A DNA stretch of 64,000 bases, taken from NCBI RefSeq assembly GCF_030296555.1, contig NZ_AP027728.1, forward strand, positions 558,001 through 622,000, read 5' to 3'. The position numbers were made by a program, and so were the translations under genes. The DNA comes from Microbacterium suwonense (lineage in GTDB: Bacteria > Actinomycetota > Actinomycetes > Actinomycetales > Microbacteriaceae). The notes below the pieces were generated by a model. It was not told where the DNA came from. It searched no databases and was given only the letters and a program-made list of their open reading frames with translations. This document shows, one piece after another, positions 41,184 through 49,781 of the stretch; position 1 is the stretch's first letter; each line of letters starts with the position of its first letter.

Positions 41184-42154
41184 GTGCGCGCGCGCTCGCC
41201 GATGAACCGCGTCTGGGCCGTCCACTGGAAGGACTGACCGCCTTCGTGCTGATTGAAGTGGTAGACCTCGATGGCCTTGTCCGTTCCCCCGTACCGGTTG
41301 AAGGCTGCGAACACCGTCGACGGGGGGCAGATCGGGTCGAGTAGCCCCACGGAGAACAGCGCCGGCGCCGTTGCCCTCGCCGCGTGGTTCACGCCGTCGA
41401 AGTAGGAGAGCACGTCGAAGACCCGATCCTCCGCGCCCCGGTACACCGAGAGGTAGCGTGCGACCTCCTGGTAAGGGTCTGTATCCGTCATACCGACCGC
41501 GCGCTCGAAGTGACAGAGGAAGGGCACATCGGGCATCGCAGCAATCACGTTGGTCGACAGACCCGCGGCGGCGATCGCGATGCCCCCACCCTGGCTGCCA
41601 CCGACTACCCCTACCCTGCGGGCGTCCACCTGAGGCATCGCCCGCACCGCATCGACTGCCAAGGCGGCGTCTGTGTAGACGCGCCGGTAGTAGTACGTCG
41701 AGGGGTCTTCGATCCCACGGGTCATGAACCCCGGTGCTGCCGGGCCTGTCGGATGGGGATCCGGGGTATCGCCGCCGGAGCCCCACGTCGATCCCTGGCC
41801 CCGGGTGTCCATGAGGAAGTGGGCGTAACCGGCAGATGCCCAGCCGATCCGCTCGACCGGGATGCCGCGCCCGCCGTTGTAGCCGTTGAACTCGACGACG
41901 GCGGCGAGAGGGCCCTCTGTCGCGCGAGGTACCGTCAGCCAGCCCTTGACATCGTCTCCGCCGTACCCGGAGAACGTGACATCGAAGACGTCAAGAGTCG
42001 TGAACGGCGTATCGACCTCGACGAGTCGAGGCGCATGCGCTACGGCCCGAGATTCCGACAGCGTCGAGGACCAGAAGTCGTCGAAGTCGCGCGGCTCACG
42101 TACTTGCGGCGCGTAGTTCTGAAGCTCGGGCAAGGATAGGTCGAAGCGGGGCAT
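41180..42154 (-). CDS. CE7 family acetyl esterase (acetylxylan esterase/cephalosporin-C deacetylase)
   Basis: A 324-residue alpha/beta hydrolase of the AXE1 family. LPELQNYAP at the start, DTRGQGSTWG, the nucleophile elbow VVGGSQGGGIA, then an Asp in LLDPICPPSTVFAAFN and a His in NQHEGGQ complete the triad. No signal peptide, so it removes acetyl groups from imported oligosaccharides in the cytoplasm. Its place beside a mannoside operon fits acetylated mannan or glucomannan as substrate. The CE7 family also deacetylates xylo-oligosaccharides and cephalosporin C. Confidence 0.9.
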   Translation of the reverse strand: MPRFDLSLPELQNYAPQVREPRDFDDFWSSTLSESRAVAHAPRLVEVDTPFTTLDVFDVTFSGYGGDDVKGWLTVPRATEGPLAAVVEFNGYNGGRGIPVERIGWASAGYAHFLMDTRGQGSTWGSGGDTPDPHPTGPAAPGFMTRGIEDPSTYYYRRVYTDAALAVDAVRAMPQVDARRVGVVGGSQGGGIAIAAAGLSTNVIAAMPDVPFLCHFERAVGMTDTDPYQEVARYLSVYRGAEDRVFDVLSYFDGVNHAARATAPALFSVGLLDPICPPSTVFAAFNRYGGTDKAIEVYHFNQHEGGQSFQWTAQTRFIGERART

Positions 42155-42530
42155 CGGAGTTCCTTCTCGAATTGATCAAGACTACCCTATTCAGTCAGCC
42201 GTCCATGCAGAGGCCGCCGGGCGTGCGCCCTGCGCAGCGGGCCAACTGCATCACGTTGGGCTTATGAGTTGAGAACGGGGAAGGTCGCTACCCGTCCTGG
42301 ATGGCTCGGTCGCGCCTCTCGAACCCATCGATGGAGGAGGCTTGGCTGCTCACCTCACTGCTCGGAGCCACGAGGATGCCGTGATCCTCGAGTTGCGCGG
42401 CGAGTGGAACGACGACCAGACGCCTATTCACCCAGACGAGGCAGCGGGTTGCTAACCCCGTCTCGCTACTGTCTGTGGCGCGGCCACGAGCGCCGCTTCG
42501 CCGCGAGCGCCGCTTCGCGGCAAGCCGTGA
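42155..42530. other. No gene recognised
   Basis: A 376-bp stretch. One plus-strand frame reads AVILELRGEWNDDQTPIHPD before a stop at 42455-42457, which looks protein-like but has no start or family. The region near 42480-42520 has two copies of CGCCGCTTCG. Nothing else is supported. Confidence 0.4.
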
Positions 42531-42998
42531 TCACACAGCGAGCTTCGGCGAGGGGTCCACGCGGCCTCGGATGAAGAACAGCGCGATGAGGCCGACCAGG
42601 ATCACCGCCCAGTTGCCGAGGTTCGCGAACGTTCCGAGGCTCGCGTCGGCGGGGTACTGGACCTGGAGGAAGATGCTGGGGTCGGTGCTCGCGTGCAGCA
42701 GGATCGGGGCGATGATCGTCCCGGTCACACGCATCGCGAGGTACATGCAGACCCCGAACGCGAAGGTGTAGACCAGCTGGACGCCGGTGGCGAGCAGCGA
42801 CTGCCCCGTCAGCAGGTTGCCCGAATGGAGAAGCGCGAAGAGCGCCGATGAGACCACCGCCACCACCAGCTCTCCGGAGCCGGCCTTGCGGAGCAGGTTC
42901 ACTACGAAGCCGCGCGTGAGCACTTCCTCGGCGAACCCGATGAAGAGGCCGGCGAGGAGCCAGGTGGCAACGACGTCGCCTCCTGCCGCGGTAGCCGA
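42531..42998 (-). pseudogene. CPBP-family intramembrane protease, C-terminal piece
   Basis: The frame carries the CPBP/Abi motifs GFAEEVLTRGF (catalytic EE and R), FALLHSGN and ILLHASTD and ends SPKLAV. Upstream of about 42998 it turns into the antisense of an unrelated SDR fragment, so the first membrane helices are missing. It is a truncated gene joined to foreign sequence and probably inactive. Confidence 0.75.
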
Positions 42999-43002
42999 GA
43001 CC

Positions 43003-43207
43003 CCTTCGAGATCACAGACGAGGAGTGGCGCCGATTCTTCGAAGTCAACGTTCTCGCAAGCGTTCGATTGATGCGCGAGTACCTCCCAGGGATGATGCGC
43101 CGCGGGTACCGACGGGTCGTTTCGATCGCTAGCGACTCGGCCGTGGTGAATCCTGCGGAGATGATCCACTATGGGATGAGCAAGACGGCGCTTTTGGCGG
43201 CTTCTCG
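43003..43207 (+). pseudogene. Short-chain dehydrogenase (SDR) internal fragment
   Basis: The plus strand reads PFEITDEEWRRFFEVNVLAS, then YLPGMMRRGYRRVVSIASDS and IHYGMSKTALLAASR, matching the NxxS, active-site Ser and YxxxK region of SDR enzymes. Both the cofactor-binding start and the C-terminus are missing. Fragment only. Confidence 0.75.
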
Positions 43208-43307
43208 GTTCTCTTGGTGTGAAGCATCGCTCGAGCCATGTCGTCGAGACTCCGGACTGCGTTAGCCGAAGTGCGGTCGACCATAGTGTCGAGGTTGCTC
43301 CGGGTCT

Positions 43308-43638
43308 CTACTCCTCCCACCCTTTGCGCAGCTCCTCCAAGTACGTGGGTGAGTACTCGTCGGAGCAGCCCTGCCAGGCGCGCGACAGCCTCCCGATGGG
43401 ATCGGCTGGCTTCGGCTTCGGACGCCCTCGCGATGGCGGTACGGATCGCGCGCAGGCTTGGGGTTTCGAGTTTGAGGGTGTGCGTGTCCAGGAACGCCAG
43501 GTTCCCGTGCTGACCGTCGCGGCCCATGCTGACAACGCGCCGGCCGTCGTCGAGGCTTCCGTGATCGGGAGTGTGCATGTGTCCGTGCAGGAGCAGGACG
43601 GGGCGAACGGCGTTCAAGACGCGGCTGATCCGTTTGCG
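43308..43638 (-). pseudogene. Metallophosphoesterase, C-terminal piece
   Basis: The minus strand reads LNAVRPVLLLHGHMHTPDHG and VVSMGRDGQHGNLAFLDT, with the metal-binding GHMH motif of calcineurin-like phosphoesterases. After about 43420 the coding shifts by one base and ends SDEYSPTYLEELRKGWEE. The 5' part was cut off at the IS3 terminal repeat at 43639. Confidence 0.65.
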
Positions 43639-43669
43639 TGAAGCGCCCTGGGTCTGATGGAGACTCGCG

Positions 43670-43903
43670 CTATTTGATTCCGACCAGCAGGTTGCGGTCG
43701 CCGTTGACAGCATAGAACGCGTTCTCGAACTCGGCGGGTGGGACGTCGCCGAGGTAGCCGTGGAGGCGCTGCGTGTTGTGCCAGTGCACCCAGCCGAGGG
43801 TCGCGAGCTCGAGATCTTCGATGGTCTTCCACGGCTCGGGGCGTGCGGGGCCTCGGACGAGTTCGGCCTTGTAGTAGCCGTTCACCGTCTCGGCCAGGGC
43901 GTT
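43670..43903 (-). pseudogene. IS3 OrfB, 3' part, cut off by IS110 (copy 2)
   Basis: Reads NALAETVNGYYKAELVRGPA, LGWVHWHNTQRLHGYLGDVP and ends DRNLLVGIK. This is the OrfB end with the third catalytic residue (Glu of NALAET), directly continuing the GDSYD of the fragment at 45194-45880 once IS110 is removed. An ATG exists at 43885 but expression is unlikely. Confidence 0.9.
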
Positions 43904-45226
43904 GATGCTCCTATATCTGTCAAGCCGCGATTTGGAGAGGTGGTCGGGATTCGCGGATGGGGCGCATCGCGGCCCAGATTTCGCGGGCGAGGAGTCGTTT
44001 CAGACACCGGATGATCTCAGACTTCGTCTTTCCTTCGGTGATCCGGCGGGCGACGTAAGCCTTGGTGGGTTCGTGGTGCTGCATGCGAACGATGACGACA
44101 CGGTAGAGCGCGGCGTTCGCTTGCCGGTGACCGCCCCGATTGAGCCGGTGTCGGGTGGTCATCCCCGACGATGCGGGGATCGGGGCGACACCGCAGAGCC
44201 TGGCGAACGCGGCCTCCGAACGGATCCGTTCCGGATTGTCGCCGGCGACGATCAGCATCTCGGCCGCGGTGTCAGGACCGACCGCAAAGGCTTTCGCGAG
44301 GTCGGGAGCGATCTGCGCGGTCAGCTCTGCCAGGAGCTTCTCATGCCCGGAGATCTCGGCATCCAGTACTTCCCACCGACGAGCGATCGACCGCAACGTG
44401 TGCTTGGTCGACGCGATGATCGTGGTCACCTGGCCCGGACGAAGCGCCGCGCAACGGTGAATGAGCGCCATCTTCGATAGCGGCTGCAGCTCCTGACGCA
44501 GATCATCAGGGGCATTCACGATGACCTGCTTGAGGCTGATCATCGCGGATGTTCGCGCCTTGACGGCGATGTCCTTGGCGACCTTGATCTGACGGATCAT
44601 CTCCACGGTTCCGTCAGCTGACTTCGGGATGGCCGTGGCCAGGCCCGCGAGAACTGCCCTGGCTGCATTCTCGGCATCGATCGTGTCGGACTTGCCTCGC
44701 AACCGCCGGTCGCGACGGTCCGTTCTCATCACCTCCAGCGTCCCGATTCCACGACGGCGCACTGCGCCGGCCAGGCCTGCGCCATAGGAACCGGTGCCTT
44801 CGATACCGAACGTGAGCTTCCCACCGAACGACTCGCCCCAGTCGATCAGCTGACCGTATCCACCGGAATCCGCCGCGAAAGACCGGCGATCCAGGACCGC
44901 GCCGAGCTCATCGATCGCGACGGCGACGTGGACGTGTTTGTGAGTGTCGACGCCGACAACGACTCGACGGTGAGGGGGACATGCTGCATGCTCATAGTGC
45001 TCGCTCCAACCAGATCAGGACAGGGTGAGTGACACTGGCCGGTCGGGTGGACGGGACTGTGATGGGACTGTTGCGATCAGGCTCCTATGAGGTCACGCCC
45101 GCCCGGCCAGCACCACGAAGGTGATGCGCCTCCTGACGGACGACAGATCAACAGCAAGGACACCCAGACTTCGAGGTCAGTCGTCAGCAAGAGTCAGGCC
45201 GCCAGGAGGTACTCGACACTCTCACA
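43904..45226 (-). mobile_element. IS110-family insertion sequence, copy 2, nested in IS3
   Basis: A 1,323-bp insertion between the codons GAC and AAC of IS3 orfB. Removing it joins SYD to NALAE exactly, so both ends are defined to the base, apart from any shared core bases. It is identical to copy 1. Confidence 0.9.
43920..44995 (-). CDS. IS110-family DEDD transposase, copy 2, same frame break
   Basis: Identical to the gene at 27141-28216, including the CCCCC run (at 44974-44978) after which the frame changes. With one added C it encodes 358 residues from ATG 44995. The 231 bases upstream (44996-45226) are again the candidate bridge-RNA region. Confidence 0.85.
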
Positions 45227-45880
45227 GTCGTAGCTGTCGCCGACGGTTCCGATCGAGGGCGTGGCGCCGATCTCTGCGAGGCGTTCACCGTAGCGAATCG
45301 ACGTGAATTGAGAGCCCGCGTCGCTGTGACACCGCAGATCCTCGTGATGGGCGCCGCGGGACCAGCGGGCCATCTCGATCGCGTCGAGGACCATCTCGGT
45401 GCGCATGTGCGGCGCGACCCGCCACCCCACGATCATGCGGGAGAACGCGTCGACGATGAAGCACACATACGCGACGCCGGCCCAGGTCGGCACGAATGTC
45501 AGATCCGTGACCCAGAGCCGATTCGGCGCGGTCGCGGTGAACTCCCGTTTCACGAGGTCCGGGTGCCGCGCCGACGAAGGATCCGGCCTGGTCGTCTTGA
45601 TCCGCTTCGACCGCCTCGCGCCTTCGATCCCCGCGATCCGCATCAACCTGGCGGTCTGGTCCCGGCCGATCGTGATCCCCGCACGTCGGGCGGCTTTCCA
45701 GAGTTTGCGGACCCCGTAAACGCGATAGTTGGCTTCCCAGATCTCGACCAGCTGCGGCACCAACTCCTCGTCCCGCAGGGCACGAGCCGAGGGGGCGCGG
45801 ATCTTGGCGGCGTAGTAGCTGCTCGGAGCCACCTGCAACAGTCTGCAGATGAGCTCGACTCCGAGGCGACGGCAGTCCAC
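45194..45880 (-). pseudogene. IS3-family OrfB, 5' part, interrupted by IS110 (copy 2)
   Basis: Same as 28415-29101: an rve-type transposase with the first two Asp residues, broken after GDSYD by IS110. Here the remainder still exists at 43670-43903, so loss of IS110 would restore the gene. Confidence 0.88.
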
Positions 45881-45912
45881 GACGTCGTCTTTGTTCGCGT
45901 CGATGAACGCGA

Positions 45913-46257
45913 CTACTTCCGGTAGTGGCGGTCGAGCTCCGCCCCGAAGAAAGACGCGGCTCGCTTGAGCACCTCGTTGGCCCGGCGAAGCTCCCGATTC
46001 TCTTGCTCGAGCTCTCGCACCCGCTGCGCCTCGGCGCTGCTCACGCCGGGGGCGACACCGTCATCGACGTCGGCCTGCCTCACCCACGTCCGCACGGACT
46101 CGACCCCGTAGCCGAGTTGCGTCGCGACGCGCTGCACGGTCCCTTGCGTGACGCCGAGCTCAGCGCGCAGCGTTCTCACCATCCGCACTGCGGCGGCCTT
46201 CTCCTCGCTCGAGTAGCGACGCGTTGTCGGCTTCCCATTCGCCAGTTCTTTGGGCAT
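45913..46257 (-). CDS. IS3-family OrfA (HTH protein), copy 2
   Basis: Identical to the 29134-29478 gene: a 114-residue HTH plus leucine-zipper protein, starting at ATG 46257. Its frame precedes that of orfB by one -1 shift at the CGGAAGTAG junction. Confidence 0.85.
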   Translation of the reverse strand: MPKELANGKPTTRRYSSEEKAAAVRMVRTLRAELGVTQGTVQRVATQLGYGVESVRTWVRQADVDDGVAPGVSSAEAQRVRELEQENRELRRANEVLKRAASFFGAELDRHYRK

Positions 46258-46312
46258 AACTCCATCCTCGTTTCCAAGGTCAGGAGTCTCCATCAGACCC
46301 AGGGCGCTTCAC

Positions 46313-46504
46313 CTGTCGAAGATCGACAGTTCTCGGCTCGATGCTGCCATCGCAGTCATTGAACCTCTCTTCGATCGTGCTTGCGAACGGATGACCGGAC
46401 ACTCTCACGCCGCCGAGTACATGAGCACCAAGCCGACTGTGAGCGAAGTGCAGGAGGACTGGGAGAAGGCGAAAGCAGCGCGCTCGGCATACATCGCCAC
46501 CTGA
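46313..46504 (+). pseudogene. C-terminal gene fragment after the IS3 end
   Basis: An open plus-strand frame of 63 codons reads LSKIDSSRLDAAIAVIEPLF and ends EKAKAARSAYIAT. Codon use is gene-like, but the 5' end was removed at the IS3 border. I do not recognise the family. Confidence 0.4.
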
Positions 46505-46535
46505 GCGGCAGATCGTAGAAGCGGCTCGCAGGCAG

Positions 46536-47534
46536 CTACAGGGCGCGGGTGCTCATCGACTTCGTGGCTGTTGACGGCCGCCCTGAATCGCGGGAAGCCG
46601 CAGATGCCCGGATCGCGCTTGCGCCGTCACGTCCGCGTGGAGAGAGCAGGTCCGCGGCATCCGTCACCAGTGACGCGCCATCTCGCAGGAGTTGGTGCGG
46701 CCCGGCGCTCGCTGCGCTGGTCACCGGGCCGGGAACAGCTCCGACAGTGCGGCCAAGCTCGTGCGCACGCCGGGCGACGGTCATTGATCCAGAGCGAACG
46801 CCAGCCTCGACCACGACGGTCGCTGTGGAGAGCGCAGCCATTAGGCGCGCCCGAGCAATGAAGCGATGGCGCGTCGGGACTGCGCCGGGTGGCATCTCAC
46901 TGACCATGAGGCCCAGGTCGGCCACCCGCTCAAGCAGTTCACGGTGACCCATCGGGTACATGCGGTCTGCGCCGTTCGCCATGACCGCGATCGTGTCGCC
47001 GCCGGATGCAAGGGCCGCTCGATGGGCCGCTCCTTCGATGCCGTACGCACCGCCGGCCACGACAAGCCGCTCAGCGTTGGCGAGGTCGGAGGCAAGCTGC
47101 CCGGCCACATGGTCGCCGTAGGAGGTCGAGGCCCTCGCGCCGGTGATCGTGACGAAATCGCTGAGCGGTCGCGCGAGGAACGATGTCGTGCCACGAGCCC
47201 ACAGGACGTATGGCCGTCGGTCGCCAAGATCGTCGAGCGCGGAAGGCCACTCCTTGTCGCCGGGGACTAGCGCGCCGATACCAGCGCGCTCGGCTTCGAC
47301 GACGTTCTGCTCAAGTGTCCGAGCGTCTGAGCGCTCGAACTGGGAACGCCACACCTGGGCGTCAACGTTACTGAGGCCCGGCACCACGTCGTCACGTTCG
47401 GCGAGTCGGAGCAACTCAAGCGCTCCCAGCTCGCCCAGGAGTCGGCCTGTTACCGCGTCGTCTGGTTCGACGATCATCGACAGCACCATCCGTGCTGTGC
47501 GCTCGTCCTGGACTACGTCGCTCAGGTTCGTCAT
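46536..47534 (-). CDS. DprA/Smf-like DNA-processing protein
   Basis: A 332-residue Rossmann-fold protein of the DprA family, which loads RecA on incoming single strands. Conserved parts are FVTITGARASTSYGDHVAGQ, VAGGAYGIEGAAHRAAL, MYPMGHRELLERV, FIARARLMAALSTATVVVEA and VPGPV. A housekeeping dprA normally lies with topA/rnhB-type genes; this one sits in a mobile island. Many phages and integrative elements carry such a copy, and the role there is unclear. ATG 47534 is the only good start. Confidence 0.85.
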   Translation of the reverse strand: MTNLSDVVQDERTARMVLSMIVEPDDAVTGRLLGELGALELLRLAERDDVVPGLSNVDAQVWRSQFERSDARTLEQNVVEAERAGIGALVPGDKEWPSALDDLGDRRPYVLWARGTTSFLARPLSDFVTITGARASTSYGDHVAGQLASDLANAERLVVAGGAYGIEGAAHRAALASGGDTIAVMANGADRMYPMGHRELLERVADLGLMVSEMPPGAVPTRHRFIARARLMAALSTATVVVEAGVRSGSMTVARRAHELGRTVGAVPGPVTSAASAGPHQLLRDGASLVTDAADLLSPRGRDGASAIRASAASRDSGRPSTATKSMSTRAL

Positions 47535-47729
47535 CGTCGGGCCCTCTCACTCCTACAGAGAGGTGCGCGCGGCAACTCGGGAGCGAAGGGTTCCGTGAAC
47601 GCCGACCCCGGCGTACAGTGGATGGTGAGGCAGGTTCTCCTCATATTGCGGGTCCTCCGGGACGGCCTTCGGGCACTCACACACGTTCTGCCTCCTCGAC
47701 GGAGTAACACGTGTGACGAGAGGCCCGCC

Positions 47730-48122
47730 ATGTTCCGCCTTATCTGGACGCTCAGCGTTCGCACCCGCGACTACCTGCACCGCTACATGCCGAGCAACCG
47801 CCTGCTCGCTGGCATCCGCACCCGCCGCGGACTCAAGTGGGGGATACCCGCGATGCTGGTCGCGCTTCCGTACATCCTGATCGCCAGCATCTGCTCTGGC
47901 TCGGCAGCCGACGGCGGCCCCGGCTGGCTCCACCTCATCGTGCTGTGGGCATGCTGGAACGCGCTCAAGTTCATCATCATGGGACCCCTGAGCGTCTCCG
48001 TGCGCGCCTGCGCGAGGCTGCGGTCCGTCGTCACCGGCGCCACGACTCGCGCGTCGAGGCGAGCCTGCGTGAGCCAGCCCTTCGTGTCTAGGCTCAACCG
48101 CCCACGGCAGTGGATGCCGTGA
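47730..48122 (+). CDS. Small two-helix membrane protein of mobile-element type
   Basis: A 130-residue protein: a basic amphipathic start (MFRLIWTLSVRTRDYLHRYM), then membrane segments around WGIPAMLVALPYILIASICS and WLHLIVLWACWNALKFIIMG. Proteins like this, often misnamed sulfate permease, are common in actinobacterial plasmids and integrative elements; the function is unknown. The ATG at 47730 follows GAGAGG. A palindromic AACACGTGTG lies upstream at 47706-47715. The 3' end overlaps the HTH gene on the other strand. Confidence 0.65.
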   Translation: MFRLIWTLSVRTRDYLHRYMPSNRLLAGIRTRRGLKWGIPAMLVALPYILIASICSGSAADGGPGWLHLIVLWACWNALKFIIMGPLSVSVRACARLRSVVTGATTRASRRACVSQPFVSRLNRPRQWMP

Positions 48123-48441
48123 TGCGAGAACCACAGCGCCCGCCAGGCCGGATCACGATGCCGTGCGAAGCGAGCGCTCGCCGGACAGCCTGAGGCCCCG
48201 CCCCAACCTTCACGCCGACCTCTACCAGCGTCAACCCGCTGAGGTAGAGGTCGGCTGCTTCGTGGATGCGGGAGGGATCGAACCGTCCACGGCGGATCGT
48301 CACCTCCCGCCGGGTGAGGTGGGTGGCGACTGTGCGGCGGTTCACGCCGAACACGGATGCCAGTTCCACGAGCGTTGCGCCCTCGCGGTACTGCGCCACC
48401 AGATCGTCGACCTGCTCCGGGCGAAGGAGGGTTTGAGCCAT
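48094..48441 (-). CDS. Small protein with two helix-turn-helix units
   Basis: A 115-residue protein. Two successive resolvase/Hin-like HTH units are visible: REGATLVELASVFGVNRRTV near residue 20 and LSGLTLVEVGVKVGAGPQAV near residue 70, each followed by a basic stretch. There is no catalytic recombinase domain. ATG 48441 is chosen because the frame above it (to 48591) has no gene-like start. It probably binds DNA as a regulator of element genes. Confidence 0.65.
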   Translation of the reverse strand: MAQTLLRPEQVDDLVAQYREGATLVELASVFGVNRRTVATHLTRREVTIRRGRFDPSRIHEAADLYLSGLTLVEVGVKVGAGPQAVRRALASHGIVIRPGGRCGSRITASTAVGG

Positions 48442-48642
48442 CCCAAGTGATCGCACCACTCGCCCCCTGGAGTCGGACACAGTAGGCTCAGAGGAGCGCT
48501 GGTCGTGGTTGTAGAAGCCCCGTGACCTGCGCAAAGACAGAGTCTTCAGGTGTGGGCAGGGGTTCTCAAACTCTCTACGGAGGTCCACCACGATGCTCTT
48601 GCTCGAACCCTCGACAAGAGCGATGAGATTATCGGACAGGCT

Positions 48643-49203
48643 TCAGCGTGCGGTCTCGACGGGGGCGAAGACAGTGCGCACCGTGGCCGCGACGATCGCC
48701 TCAGCGTCGATGTGCGCGTGCCGCCCGATCGCATGCAGAAACAAGCCCTCGAAACAGGTCGCGATCAGCTGCACGCCGAGCAGTGGATCGGGCGCTCCGA
48801 GTGCCACGAGGGCGGGCAGGATCGACCTCTCAATGCCGATTCGCCCCGCAGTGAGCGCGGATCGGACCGCCGCGTCGTGGCCACCTTCGACGATCAGGGC
48901 GAGGCGAGCGGCCGTCACAGTGCGTGACGGGCCGACCAGATAGCGGAAGAGCGTCGTCAGCGACTCCGCGAACTCCTCGGGCGTGTTCGCTGTGAAGCCG
49001 GTGTCGATCTCGGGGAGTTCGCTCGCGACCATGTGCTCGCAAACACCGAGCAGGAGCGCTTCACGCGTGCGGAACACGTTCGAGGTGGATCCGCGCGGGA
49101 TCCCGGCGCGTTCGTCCACTCGCAGATGCGTCAGTGCGCGGATGCCGCCGCTGGCCAGCAGCTCGATTGCGGCGGTGATCGCGCGGTCTCGGATATTGGC
49201 CAT
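48643..49203 (-). CDS. TetR-family transcriptional regulator
   Basis: A 186-residue repressor. The HTH is in AIELLASGGIRALTHLRVDE followed by GIPRGSTSNVFRTREALLLG. The helical ligand domain follows. It is divergent from a four-helix membrane protein gene, with two matching operator repeats between them, so it most likely represses that gene and itself. The 200 bp between the HTH gene and this gene hold no supported feature. Confidence 0.88.
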   Translation of the reverse strand: MANIRDRAITAAIELLASGGIRALTHLRVDERAGIPRGSTSNVFRTREALLLGVCEHMVASELPEIDTGFTANTPEEFAESLTTLFRYLVGPSRTVTAARLALIVEGGHDAAVRSALTAGRIGIERSILPALVALGAPDPLLGVQLIATCFEGLFLHAIGRHAHIDAEAIVAATVRTVFAPVETAR

Positions 49204-49214
49204 GGAACGAATCT

Positions 49215-49250
49215 ACTATGAACGTAGTGCCTAAACACTATGGGCGTAGT
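49215..49250. promoter_or_regulatory. Twin TetR operator candidates
   Basis: ACTATGAACGTAGT (49215-49228) and ACTATGGGCGTAGT (49237-49250) are two copies of ACTATGNNCGTAGT with imperfect dyad symmetry. Their centres are 22 bp apart, two turns of helix, between the divergent TetR and membrane protein genes. Confidence 0.7.
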
Positions 49251-49261
49251 AACATGAGGCC

Positions 49262-49690
49262 ATGACGCCCACCGCCTTCCTCGCGGGACTCGTGCTCGGC
49301 TTCCTGGCAGTCACGGCCATCCTCGGTGTGGCATCGCTTCTGGCCTGGCGGCGTCACCGCGCCGAAGACTTCCCGACGACGAAGGTCACGACCCACATCG
49401 CCTTGCAGGTCGCGAGCATCATGCTCTGGATCGTCTTCCTCGTCACGATGCGGCCGTGGGTCGCGTGGACTGCGTTCGCGGTCATCACGGCCGGTCAGGT
49501 CTTCGGCGACCTGCTCATGTTCGCGAGCTACCGTGCACGACACCGGATCGCCAAGGCTGGCAGCTACATCGCGGTAGCGAAGGACGTGCTCGGGTTCACT
49601 CGCCCCGTCCCCGCGCTGCACGCGATCATCGGAGCTCTCGGATGGCTCGCCATGCTCGTCGTCTGCATCCTGGCAACGCCCGCGTATTGA
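49262..49690 (+). CDS. Four-helix membrane protein controlled by TetR
   Basis: A 142-residue protein with four membrane segments: residues about 5-28, 43-62, 66-86 and 118-139. A polar loop RARHRIAKAGSYIAVAKDVLG lies between the third and fourth. No known family motif is seen. The start at 49262 lies 11 bp after the second operator, so the operator must sit over or near the promoter. Function unknown; co-occurrence with TetR hints at a stress or transport role. Confidence 0.7.
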   Translation: MTPTAFLAGLVLGFLAVTAILGVASLLAWRRHRAEDFPTTKVTTHIALQVASIMLWIVFLVTMRPWVAWTAFAVITAGQVFGDLLMFASYRARHRIAKAGSYIAVAKDVLGFTRPVPALHAIIGALGWLAMLVVCILATPAY

Positions 49691-49781
49691 GGCAAGGTTT
49701 CACCAGTCAGAGCCGCCGGTGTTCAGTGATGCTGGTCACGGCTGGGTGCGGACCGCTCGCGCCCGCTCCGTCATGCTCGGT

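Larger units (their letters stand above)
43639..46311 (-). mobile_element. Complete IS3-family element with IS110 inserted, copy 2
   Basis: Perfect 28-bp terminal inverted repeats lie at 43639-43666 and 46284-46311, starting TG and ending CA (TGAAGCGCCCTGGGTCTGAT at the left). Without IS110 (43904-45226) the element is 1,350 bp. No target duplication is evident at its borders (GCG on the left, CCT on the right), which suggests later recombination. Confidence 0.9.
43904..46311. repeat. 2,408-bp direct repeat, copy 2
   Basis: Second copy of 27125-29532 in the same orientation. Homologous recombination between the two would delete the 16.8 kb carrying the sugar operon. Confidence 0.95.

Noticed and set aside
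48268..48290. tRNA-like T-arm pattern (GGGATCGAACC)
   Set aside because: It lies within the HTH gene and no cloverleaf can be formed around it.
48551..48593. Possible right attachment site (CAGGGGTTC and AGGTCCAC as in tRNA-Ala)
   Set aside because: The two matches are 15 bases apart instead of 10 and the sequence between does not match, so it cannot be a duplicated tRNA end; probably chance.
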